5,600 bases of DNA from Promethearchaeota archaeon (GCA_016839845.1 JAEOTL010000225.1:1-5600); one strand, 5' to 3'. Shown: positions 1 to 5,600, counted from the stretch's first letter. The notes: generated from the sequence alone by a model not told the origin. Made by a program: numbers and translations.

Positions 1-1246
1 AAATTGTTTCAGGAATGTCAATTGAGCTCACTAAGGAATCAACAACTTGTCCCTTAATCATGTTTGGAACACTAATTAGAAAAGGAATCTTAATTAATCC
101 TTGATATAAAAAGGGTCCCTTAAAAAAAAATCGATGATCACCACCCAACTCACCGTGATCAGAAGTATAAATAACTACTGTGTTATCAGCTAAACCATAT
201 TTCTTTAAGGTTTGTAAGATTTCTCCGATTGCATCATCAATCATTTTTTCCATTCCGTATGAGGCGGCAATTACCCGTTTAGCTTCCTCTTCTGTAACGT
301 CTTTGGGGATAGGAAAGATCTTTTTTTCGGTACCTTCACTTTTTAGTAATTCATTAAAGTGCTTTTTATTGAAACTTGAACTATTTTCATGAGTATCATA
401 GAAAGATTTGGGCAAAATTATATCTTGGGGTTTATACATATCAAAGTATTTACCAGGAGGAGTGTAGGGATGATGAGGATCAGGAAAAGAGCAGAAGGCA
501 AAAAAATTTTGCTCAGAATATTGTCCATCCGCAAATCTTTTGAAGAAGTCAATTGTATGGTCTTTTACATAAGTAGTAGAGTAAAGTTCCTCTGGTAATT
601 TATGTTTTAGCACTTGTATCTTACCCAAGGGATCTGTAGTATCAAAACTGATATTTAATTTTGTTTGGATTAGATCATCAGTATTTCTTTGTTTTATTTT
701 AAGTGGTTTCGCTAAAGTTGGGTCTTGACTTATTTTTGATTTCACCCAATTGATGTAATCAGGATGTCCACAAAAAGTTCCATGACCAGAAATAAGTTTC
801 ACTTCCTTTAATCCAAAATAGGGAGATATATTACTTAATTTGGAATAATTTTTTGCTTGAGCATATTCTTGGCTTTCAATCGGAGTTTCAAATTCGCCTG
901 AAGGAGCTCCAAAATAATTTAAATGTATCTTTCCAAAACTTGCGGTGTGATAAAGTCCGGATTCTAAGAGGATATCAACGAAGGTTTTTGTATCCTTTGG
1001 AAGGTTCCGCCCATTAGTGGTCACCCCATGAACTGACGGATATTGTCCTGTAAATATCGTACTTCTATTGGGCATGCATATGGGGTTGTTGCAGTAGAAG
1101 TTTGTAAATTTAATTCCTTCTTTAGCTATACTATCGATATTAGGGGTTTTCAAAACCATGTTGTTATTATAACAACTTAAATGATCAGCTCTCTGCTGAT
1201 CTGTAAATATAAATAAAAAATTCCATTTATCGTTAATTTTGAACAC
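1..1246 (-). CDS. Type I sulfatase (formylglycine-dependent), C-terminus beyond window
   Basis: This is a member of the alkaline phosphatase-like sulfatase family, which hydrolyses sulfate esters using a formylglycine made from an active-site Cys. The window holds 415 codons, open to the left edge; relatives are about 450-550 residues, so roughly the last fifth is missing. With GTG at 1246 as residue 1, the N-terminal strand and first metal-binding region FIFTDQQRADH comes at once (D16). The modification motif CMPNR follows, with Cys57 at 1076-1078, inside a block ending TGQYPSVHGV. Next come PDPHHPYTPP (H258/H259) and the second metal site TSDHGELGGDH with D363, H364 and K376. GTG is chosen because it gives the usual short lead before the first motif; the only ATG nearby (residue 30) lies after D16. 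There is no Shine-Dalgarno. The frame stays open upstream through a hydrophobic stretch without a start codon, so a signal peptide with an unusual start is possible. The substrate cannot be told. Family call is very sure; start is uncertain. Confidence 0.93.
   Translation of the reverse strand, partial: MFKINDKWNFLFIFTDQQRADHLSCYNNNMVLKTPNIDSIAKEGIKFTNFYCNNPICMPNRSTIFTGQYPSVHGVTTNGRNLPKDTKTFVDILLESGLYHTASFGKIHLNYFGAPSGEFETPIESQEYAQAKNYSKLSNISPYFGLKEVKLISGHGTFCGHPDYINWVKSKISQDPTLAKPLKIKQRNTDDLIQTKLNISFDTTDPLGKIQVLKHKLPEELYSTTYVKDHTIDFFKRFADGQYSEQNFFAFCSFPDPHHPYTPPGKYFDMYKPQDIILPKSFYDTHENSSSFNKKHFNELLKSEGTEKKIFPIPKDVTEEEAKRVIAASYGMEKMIDDAIGEILQTLKKYGLADNTVVIYTSDHGELGGDHRFFFKGPFLYQGLIKIPFLISVPNMIKGQVVDSLVSSIDIPETI
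1160..1201. repeat. Two adjacent perfect inverted repeats in the sulfatase 5' coding region
   Basis: Two hairpin-forming repeats stand six bases apart. The first is GTTGTTA (1160-1166), loop TTA, TAACAAC (1170-1176). The second is GATCAGC (1183-1189), loop TCTCT, GCTGATC (1195-1201). Both arms are 7 bases with no mismatch. In the sulfatase mRNA they fall about 45-87 bases after the proposed GTG. The second encodes the conserved TDQQRAD segment, so its symmetry may come from codon choice; the first encodes poorly conserved Asn-rich sequence. A role in translation or pausing is only a possibility. Confidence 0.6.
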
Positions 1247-1269
1247 CTGGGGTATTAATAATAGTAGAA

Positions 1270-1303
1270 AAGGAAAAAATAAAAAATACTTTTGTAAAAC
1301 TAA
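1270..1303 (-). terminator. T-rich tract after the channel-like gene, candidate archaeal terminator
   Basis: Read on the minus strand, the bases just after the stop of the channel-like gene are strongly T-rich, with two T6 runs split by one A (1274-1286) and a following pyrimidine stretch. Archaeal RNA polymerase terminates at such tracts without a hairpin. It lies just before the sulfatase start, so either it is a leaky terminator within an operon or these bases are instead coding, since the frame is open through them. Confidence 0.3.
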
Positions 1304-2461
1304 TTAATTTTCTCTAGATGCGATTGCAGAATCTGACCTGACTTCTTTTTGAAGCATTTCAAACGCATTACTTGACGTTGAGAATGTTTTCGCGTTATTT
1401 TTTTCTACCAAATCTATGAGTTCTTCGTCAAATATTCGTACAAACACCTCGATATGGGGGTAACGGAGATTTAATTTTGACGCAAGATAAAGCGATTCAT
1501 CGAATTCTGAATCCCGCTTCCAACAAATAAAGACTTGGGTAATTTCATCTAAATTTACATGAGCTTGTAAATCACTTAGAAAATAGGCTAATTCTGTTAT
1601 AATATGCAGTCGTTCGTTTACAACGAATTCAATTCCATCATGCTCATCATCAAAAAGGAAGATTTCACGACCGTGCTGTAGGGAGAGATTATAAGCAATT
1701 CGATGGGTTAATTGATCGCGCCCTACAACAATGATATTGCCGGTTTTCCCTTTTGTCCATTCTTCTATACCCGTCATCGCCCATTTTGACGTAGAAAATG
1801 AATAAGCATTTAATGGGGGTTGTTCAAGATATTCCCGAATATGTTCTTCGAATGCTCTTACATAAATTGGACAATCCTCATTCATTTTACGTATTTTCTC
1901 CGTACAAATTAGAGCTATCCGAACATCATCAATAGTAATAAAAACTTCATTCGCACTTTTTACATTTGCATATTCGAGATTGCTTGTTTCGGTGGGATCT
2001 CCTACAACTATAGGTTTACCATCATTAATGAGATCTTCTACTAACTCATAATGGTCTTCTATGAGGCTAAAAGATTCTTTGTTTTCAATGCAATATTCAA
2101 TTATTCTCTCAGAAAGGTGCTTATAACCAATCACCACAGTATGATTTCGTTGATGTCGGGCCAGAATTCTACTTGTAATAACCGGATTAAACTTTTGCAT
2201 TAATTCCCCCATGATAAAGCCGAAAAATATGACTTCCAGTAAGATTGGCCATATTAGTGTATAGAAGTTGGCAAAATCACCAGCACCTACAGGAGACCGT
2301 ACTGTTAATGAATACAAGAATATTTCTCCTATACTAGCTCCTGGAACAGTATAAAAGAAAAACAGAAATCCTATAAACCAGAATAAGAAGAAAAAGAGGA
2401 ATTGCAGTCGATATTGTTTCAGTTTTAGATGGATTCCAATAAAGAAGTTAATTAAACTCAT
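1304..2461 (-). CDS. Two-TM, double-RCK (TrkA-N) potassium-channel-like protein
   Basis: The 385-residue protein has the plan of RCK-gated potassium channels such as MthK: a small pore module followed by cytoplasmic nucleotide- or ion-sensing domains. TM1 is about residues 20-38, a re-entrant segment about 46-62, and TM2 about 66-86. RCK domain 1 starts near 106 (HTVVIGY), with acidic E135/D136 at the end of its second strand and the typical VVGDPTETSNL at 152-162. RCK domain 2 starts near 241 (GNIIVVGR), with D271/D272. The filter position reads VGAGD (58-62) instead of TVGYGD, and the glycine-rich turns are degenerate (IGYKHL, VGRDQL), so K+ selectivity and NAD binding are not assured. The ATG is fixed: the in-frame sequence up to a TAA at 2522-2524 has no other ATG, GTG or TTG. 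It could conduct another cation or act as a sensor. The sulfatase follows after one TAA in the same frame. Confidence 0.85.
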   Translation of the reverse strand: MSLINFFIGIHLKLKQYRLQFLFFFLFWFIGFLFFFYTVPGASIGEIFLYSLTVRSPVGAGDFANFYTLIWPILLEVIFFGFIMGELMQKFNPVITSRILARHQRNHTVVIGYKHLSERIIEYCIENKESFSLIEDHYELVEDLINDGKPIVVGDPTETSNLEYANVKSANEVFITIDDVRIALICTEKIRKMNEDCPIYVRAFEEHIREYLEQPPLNAYSFSTSKWAMTGIEEWTKGKTGNIIVVGRDQLTHRIAYNLSLQHGREIFLFDDEHDGIEFVVNERLHIITELAYFLSDLQAHVNLDEITQVFICWKRDSEFDESLYLASKLNLRYPHIEVFVRIFDEELIDLVEKNNAKTFSTSSNAFEMLQKEVRSDSAIASREN

Positions 2462-2505
2462 AAATGTAAATAGGGCACTCCAGTATAAAAAAGGTATGCT
2501 ATAGA

Positions 2506-2515
2506 TTATATATAA
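2506..2515 (-). promoter_or_regulatory. TATA-like box upstream of the channel-like gene
   Basis: TTATATATAA, a perfect palindrome, lies 45-54 bases upstream of the ATG at 2461. With archaeal spacing it would place transcription start near 2484, giving a leader of about 23 bases. A second candidate, TTTTTTATAC (2484-2493), lies about 26 bases before the ATG and would give a leaderless mRNA. The sequence does not decide between them. A GGAG at about 2476-2479 is too far from the ATG to act as a normal Shine-Dalgarno. Confidence 0.45.
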
Positions 2516-2548
2516 GATATATTATATCGTTTATTTCTTACTTCTCTT

Positions 2549-2562
2549 TCTACTTGTGTAGA
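2549..2562. repeat. Small inverted repeat in the gap after the SDR gene
   Basis: TCTAC, loop TTGT, GTAGA forms a 5-base-pair stem. On the plus strand it is followed by a T-rich run (2563-2574), which resembles a terminator, but no plus-strand gene ends here. On the minus strand it lies 11 bases after the SDR stop. It may mark the end of the SDR transcript or be chance in AT-rich DNA. Confidence 0.25.
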
Positions 2563-2572
2563 TTTTAATTTT

Positions 2573-3394
2573 TTAAAGAAAGAAATCAAAATAAAGATCC
2601 TTAGAGGGATCAACAGCATACTTTTCCAGATTGGTAATCCCATTTTCGTAAAGAACTTCATCATCTATGAAAAAATTCCCGGTGCATTGGGAACTTGGTT
2701 TAGTCAAAATGAAATAAGCTGCATCAGCGACCACCTCAGGTTTTCTTGAATGCTTTATAGCAGTTTTACCTCCCAATAAATTCCTAACCGCGGCTGTGGC
2801 TATTGTTGTACGGGGCCAAAGTGCATTAACAGCAATATTATCTTTCTTAAGTTCTTCTGACATTCCCAATACGCACATGCTCATACCATATTTAGCGATC
2901 GTATATGCTAAATTGTTCTTAAACCACTTTGGATCCATATTCAATGGGGGAGATAAATTAAGTATGTGAGGATTCTCCGACCTTTTAAGATAAGGTATGC
3001 CTAGTCGAGAACATAAAAAAGTTCCACGTGTGTTTACAGAAAACATAAGATCAAACCTTTTCATTGTAATTTCTTCGGTAGGAGATAAATTTATCGCGCT
3101 TGCATTATTAATAAGAATATCAATCCCTCCAAACTTATATATCGTAGCATCGATCGCATTTTGAACTTGTTCCTCGAACCTTATATCAGTTACGCAGGGA
3201 ATTGCGTTCCCCCCAGCAGATATAATTTCATCCACAGCGGAATATACTGTTCCAGGTAGCTTCGGATTTGGTTCCTTCGTTTTGGCAACAACAGCTATAT
3301 TAGCACCATCTTGGGCTGCTCGTAATGCAATTGCTTTCCCAATCCCACGGCTTGCACCTGTAATAAAAAGCGTTTTGCCCTCTAAAGTTTCCAT
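2573..3394 (-). CDS. HSDL2-type short-chain dehydrogenase/reductase (SDR domain only)
   Basis: A 273-residue NAD(P)-dependent oxidoreductase of the classical SDR fold. The cofactor loop TGASRGIG is at 12-19, D70 follows the fourth strand region, NNAS is at 96-99, and the catalytic set is N121, S148, Y164 and K168 (YTIAK). The stretch NTRGTFLCSR...IPYLK...HILNLSPPLN...AYTIAKYGMSMCVLGM...NALWPRT and the tail TGNFFIDDEVL...DPSKDLYFDFFL are hallmarks of the group containing human hydroxysteroid dehydrogenase-like protein 2, a peroxisomal/mitochondrial protein of lipid metabolism. The sterol-carrier (SCP2) domain that follows in HSDL2 is absent, as in most prokaryotic relatives. No signal peptide or membrane segment is seen, so it should be cytosolic. 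The start is fixed because an in-frame TAA stands directly before the ATG. The substrate is unknown; a hydroxy/keto lipid or related compound is a family-based guess. Neighbours give no pathway. Confidence 0.93.
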   Translation of the reverse strand: METLEGKTLFITGASRGIGKAIALRAAQDGANIAVVAKTKEPNPKLPGTVYSAVDEIISAGGNAIPCVTDIRFEEQVQNAIDATIYKFGGIDILINNASAINLSPTEEITMKRFDLMFSVNTRGTFLCSRLGIPYLKRSENPHILNLSPPLNMDPKWFKNNLAYTIAKYGMSMCVLGMSEELKKDNIAVNALWPRTTIATAAVRNLLGGKTAIKHSRKPEVVADAAYFILTKPSSQCTGNFFIDDEVLYENGITNLEKYAVDPSKDLYFDFFL

Positions 3395-3409
3395 TTAAAT
3401 CAATTTAAG

Positions 3410-3420
3410 TATTTAATTAT
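3410..3420 (-). promoter_or_regulatory. TATA-like box upstream of the SDR gene
   Basis: On the minus strand ATAATTAAATA lies 16-26 bases before the ATG at 3394. The distance fits an archaeal TATA box driving a leaderless or nearly leaderless mRNA. No Shine-Dalgarno precedes the ATG (the bases just before it are TTGATTTAA). The whole gap is AT-rich, so a chance match is quite possible. Confidence 0.3.
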
Positions 3421-3471
3421 ATTCGTTAGTATGTTGTAATTCTAGTTTATCGCTTTTTATTAATAGTTTAT

Positions 3472-3512
3472 AATAATAAGAAATAAGAAAATACATAGAA
3501 AGAACTAAAATT
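3472..3512 (-). terminator. T-rich tract after the QueG-like gene, candidate terminator
   Basis: On the minus strand the bases right after the QueG-like stop are pyrimidine-rich with repeated short T runs and no strong hairpin, as in archaeal U-rich termination. Together with the promoter-like box further on, this suggests that the SDR gene is transcribed separately. The base composition of the region makes this weak evidence. Confidence 0.3.
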
Positions 3513-4448
3513 TCATTTGGACTGTAAGAAAACACCTAAATTCCTTGAAATGTATTCATAATACTCATCTAAGCCAATAGCTTTAATCTTCTCCTTAGTC
3601 TTAAGAGGGAGGTTATCCAGCTCAACAGAAGTTAATAATAAATTCGTTTCTTCTGAGGTGAATTCTGGTCCTTTTTCAATCCATTTCAGATACTTCTTAT
3701 CAGCTGGGCATATTTTTTGACAGATAAGACAACCAATTAGACAATTATGCCAACTTGGATCAATCCATTCAGGAAACGGGATTTCTGGAGGGTGTTCATT
3801 ATGAAATGTAATACATTTTTCTGCTCGTAAGAGAAATCGATCAGTTGGAATAGCTTGTGTTGGACAGTTATCCACACAAGCTGAACAATTCTTACATAGT
3901 TCCATAGCTCGTAACTCCGTCCAGTTATCTTGGGGAATTTGAAGGTCAGAATAATATGCTGACAATCGATGAAAACTGCCCATCCCAGGGACATAGGTAA
4001 TATTGTTTTTCCCATATTCAGCTAAACCACTGTGTACTGCTAATGTTTTTACTGGAATACGAGCAAAAGCTACATGATATCCTCCTAATTCTAGCATTTT
4101 AGATAATAATTCATCCAACTTATCAATTATCTCACGACCATCTAAGTAAGTAGGGGGTATTAGTAAGGGAAGTGGTCCCGTATCACTATTAAAAATAACT
4201 TCTGTTGCAGGATGGGGATGGGCGATGATAAAAATTGAATTAATAGTCCCGAAGTCAACTTCAGGCTTTGATTCGAAAAATTTTTTATATTCCTCATAAA
4301 ATTTTGTATCTAATGATCCATTATTGCGACGGTCTTGTATTTCTCTGTGAATATCGTCAATATGGGAAGCGGAAACTATTCGAACTTTACATTTAATTGC
4401 AGTTAAATCTTCATGAATGTTATTCACTATATCTTTTTTAGCAACCAT
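3513..4448 (-). CDS. QueG-like (epoxyqueuosine reductase family) double [4Fe-4S] protein
   Basis: The 311-residue protein aligns by motif with QueG, the cobalamin- and iron-sulfur-dependent enzyme of queuosine synthesis, and with the related reductive dehalogenases. An N-terminal domain (about 1-135) is followed by AVHSGLAEYGKNNITYVPGMGSFHRL (137-162), matching the QueG cobalamin-side segment. The clusters are CKNCSACVDNCP (C185, C188, C191, C195) and CLIGCLICQKICP (C236, C240, C243, C247), with KCITF (211-215) between them as in QueG. The segment ending RNLGVFL (302-308) matches the place where QueG's C-terminal HEAT repeats would begin; here the protein stops. The motif usually reading GRDYH appears as GREII, with E106 for Asp. 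Archaea normally make archaeosine, not queuosine, so if the host is archaeal the substrate is probably different. The start is fixed by an in-frame TGA two codons upstream. No signal peptide; cytosolic. Cobalamin use is inferred from the family, not seen. Confidence 0.85.
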   Translation of the reverse strand: MVAKKDIVNNIHEDLTAIKCKVRIVSASHIDDIHREIQDRRNNGSLDTKFYEEYKKFFESKPEVDFGTINSIFIIAHPHPATEVIFNSDTGPLPLLIPPTYLDGREIIDKLDELLSKMLELGGYHVAFARIPVKTLAVHSGLAEYGKNNITYVPGMGSFHRLSAYYSDLQIPQDNWTELRAMELCKNCSACVDNCPTQAIPTDRFLLRAEKCITFHNEHPPEIPFPEWIDPSWHNCLIGCLICQKICPADKKYLKWIEKGPEFTSEETNLLLTSVELDNLPLKTKEKIKAIGLDEYYEYISRNLGVFLQSK

Positions 4449-4673
4449 ACTTCAAGAAATGAAAAGAGAAATAAAAAGAATAGAACAAATTCATCACGCT
4501 TTTTCTTAAGTAATTATTCACTCTTCTGAGGTTTTTCTATAAACACATAGGTTATAAACCTTTCAAAATTATTCAAAATAACTAAGAAATTAGGCTATAA
4601 TCCCTACAAAATAAGATTAATTGAGTGAAAGATTAGCATTAGACAGAATTTAAAAATAGAAATATGAGTAATT
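4449..4673. promoter_or_regulatory. Divergent intergenic region between the QueG-like gene and fpg
   Basis: This 225-base AT-rich region must hold promoters for both strands. For the minus strand, TTTTTATTT (4469-4477) is centred about 25 bases before the QueG-like ATG, the right place for a TATA box of a leaderless mRNA. For the plus strand, TTTAAAAATA (4649-4658) is a little close to the fpg ATG, and TATAAT (4596-4601) is a perfect bacterial -10 hexamer with TTCAAA 18 bases upstream. Near the middle is the inverted repeat GGTT-ATA-AACC (4550-4560), which reads as a TATA-like element on both strands. None of these can be proven from sequence. No RNA gene or conserved ORF is seen. Confidence 0.4.
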
Positions 4674-5459
4674 ATGCCAGAACTTCCAGAAGTTGAAACT
4701 TTCAAGCGTTATCTAGATAGAACATCCTTGAAACAGGTAATCAATAAGATAACTATTACTGACGATAGAGTTCTGAATGTTAAAGTGGATGATTTAAAAA
4801 AGGCTGTGAAAGATAAGCAATTTGAATCATCGATACGTCATGGGAAATATTTGTTAGTTTACCTAAACCCTGGTTATTTAGTCTTACATTTTGGTATGAC
4901 GGGAGATTTGGGGTATTACCCAAAAAAAGATGAAGCACCAGCATATAGCAAGGTAATATTTCATTTTGATAATGACTTTAATTTGGCCTATATTTCGCGT
5001 AGAATGTTCGGAAAGCTATATATTGCTGAATCGGTTGAAGAGTTTGTTGAAATGAAGAAATTAGGTCCGGATGCATATAAAATGAATCTTGAAGAATTTA
5101 GGGGCGCATTGAAGAGACGTACGGGGATTATAAAAAATGTACTCTTAAATCAAAGTTTCGTGGCGGGAATTGGTAATATTTATTCAGATGAGATCCTATT
5201 TAAAACGAAATTGCATCCCAAAATGAAGATGGACACCTTAAATGAAGCCCAAATTAAAAATATGTTTTCTAATATTAAATCAGTTTTAAAAGTCGGCATT
5301 GAAAAGGAAGGTGACCTAAGTACCTATCCCGATAGTTTTTTAATTCCTCATCGTAAAAAGGAAGAGCATTGTCCTAGGTGTGGAAATGAGATTGCACGTT
5401 TGGAAATCGCTGGACGACATGGATTTTTTTGTCCAAACTGTCAGAAGGATTTAAATTAA
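4674..5459 (+). CDS. mutM: Formamidopyrimidine-DNA glycosylase / AP lyase (Fpg, MutM)
   Basis: This 261-residue enzyme removes 8-oxoguanine and formamidopyrimidines from DNA and cuts the resulting abasic site, starting base excision repair. The N-terminus PELPEVET gives the catalytic Pro (residue 2, after Met removal) and Glu3; Lys58 is in RHGKYLL. The helix-intercalating triad is present: M75 in HFGMTG, R110 and F112 in RRMFG. The helix-two-turn-helix has GIGNIYSDEILF (165-176). The zinc finger is C233, C236, C253, C256, with R248 in the AGRHGFF hairpin. These residues favour Fpg over Nei. The loop between the helix-two-turn-helix and the zinc finger (about 212-231) is short and lacks the usual GGT/S...DG..G.F segment that closes over 8-oxoguanine, so damage preference may be altered. 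The ATG is fixed by the required Pro and by an in-frame TGA three codons upstream. No Shine-Dalgarno. In an archaeal host this would be a bacterial acquisition. Confidence 0.95.
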   Translation: MPELPEVETFKRYLDRTSLKQVINKITITDDRVLNVKVDDLKKAVKDKQFESSIRHGKYLLVYLNPGYLVLHFGMTGDLGYYPKKDEAPAYSKVIFHFDNDFNLAYISRRMFGKLYIAESVEEFVEMKKLGPDAYKMNLEEFRGALKRRTGIIKNVLLNQSFVAGIGNIYSDEILFKTKLHPKMKMDTLNEAQIKNMFSNIKSVLKVGIEKEGDLSTYPDSFLIPHRKKEEHCPRCGNEIARLEIAGRHGFFCPNCQKDLN

Positions 5460-5480
5460 AAAGGAAAAAAAAACGATTTT
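5460..5480. terminator. Short convergent gap with T9 tract, candidate terminator
   Basis: The 21 bases between the stops of fpg and the Usp gene contain nine A residues (5465-5473), which read as T9 on the minus strand 7 bases past the Usp stop. That fits U-tract termination of the Usp transcript. The fpg transcript meets T-rich sequence only inside the Usp 3' end (5476-5490), so the two mRNAs probably overlap at their ends. No stem-loop is seen. Confidence 0.4.
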
Positions 5481-5600
5481 CTATTTTATTATCAATACGT
5501 CACTATTCGCATTATTTAATACGTGTTCTGGTACTGTTCCTAAGAATGTTCGCCTGAGTTTCGAATGTTCACCATTACATCCTAAAAGAACCAAATCAAA
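5481..5600 (-). CDS. Universal stress protein, UspA family (C-terminal end only)
   Basis: Only the last 39 codons and the stop are inside the window; the rest lies to the right. The translation begins FDLVLLGCNGEHSK and ends NANSDVLIIK, the typical last alpha/beta unit of UspA-type proteins. It includes the strand DLVLLG, the ATP-binding pattern G-x2-G-x10-G-T (GCNG...LGT) and the final strand VLIIK. The family pattern usually has nine residues between the second and third glycines; here there are ten. These small cytosolic proteins bind ATP or act in stress responses; whether this one is a single domain, a tandem or fused to a transporter cannot be known from the visible part. It converges on fpg. 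Confidence 0.85.
   Translation of the reverse strand, partial: FDLVLLGCNGEHSKLRRTFLGTVPEHVLNNANSDVLIIK

Noticed and set aside
180..598. Two plus-strand ORFs (180-392 and 389-598)
   Set aside because: Both lie antisense within the sulfatase, whose frame is open and carries conserved family motifs throughout. Their translations resemble no known protein.
2549..2574. Rho-independent terminator on the plus strand (hairpin followed by T run)
   Set aside because: No plus-strand gene ends before it, and the stem has only five base pairs, so a functional terminator on that strand is not supported.
3737..4015. 92-codon minus-strand ORF
   Set aside because: It overlaps the QueG-like gene in another frame, across its conserved cluster motifs; it is a shadow.
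4596..4601. TATAAT as proof of a bacterial promoter and bacterial host
   Set aside because: A six-base AT-rich match in such AT-rich DNA is expected by chance, and its -35 partner TTCAAA is weak. It is mentioned but not used to assign the host.
4664..4696. Ten-codon ORF starting 10 bases before the fpg ATG and overlapping it out of frame
   Set aside because: It has no ribosome binding site and no sign of selection; a short chance ORF, not a supported leader peptide.
1..5600. A defence island, CRISPR array, transposon or other mobile system
   Set aside because: I saw no regularly spaced repeats, transposase or integrase motifs, terminal repeats or known defence domains. All six genes are recognisable families in ordinary chromosomal arrangement.

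Overview
The window is AT-rich (about one third G+C by eye) and fully occupied by six protein-coding genes, two of them cut by the window edges. No RNA gene, insertion sequence, CRISPR array or integrated element was recognised. No start codon has a convincing Shine-Dalgarno sequence. Several starts have AT-rich TATA-like boxes about 20-50 bases upstream, and T-rich tracts follow some stop codons. This, with the gene content, suggests an archaeon whose many genes resemble bacterial or eukaryotic ones. An AT-rich Asgard (Promethearchaeota/Lokiarchaeia-like) genome would fit well. This is inference; an AT-rich bacterium is not excluded.

Layout. Four genes lie on the minus strand in the order of transcription: a QueG-like double [4Fe-4S] protein (4448-3513), an HSDL2-type short-chain dehydrogenase (3394-2573), a two-TM, double-RCK ion-channel-like protein (2461-1304), and a type I sulfatase whose C-terminus runs off the left edge (1246-1). 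The gaps are 118, 111 and 57 bases. The first two gaps contain promoter-like boxes, so these three genes are probably transcribed separately. The last pair is close and in the same reading frame, separated by one TAA codon and a T-rich stretch. Divergent from the QueG-like gene, across a 225-base intergenic region, is a bacterial-type formamidopyrimidine-DNA glycosylase (Fpg/MutM, 4674-5459, plus strand). It converges on the C-terminal end of a UspA-family universal stress protein (5600-5481, minus strand), with only 21 bases between the two stops.

The genes do not form an obvious pathway. They look like independent chromosomal functions: cation transport, a lipid or short-chain alcohol dehydrogenase, a redox or cobalamin-type iron-sulfur protein, repair of oxidised DNA, stress response and sulfate-ester hydrolysis. 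I see no clear new defence or mobile system. The points most worth a second look are the degenerate pore filter of the channel-like protein, the unusual junction and start of the sulfatase, two back-to-back hairpins in its first codons, and a QueG-like enzyme that lacks the HEAT-repeat tail and has Glu where an Asp is usual.
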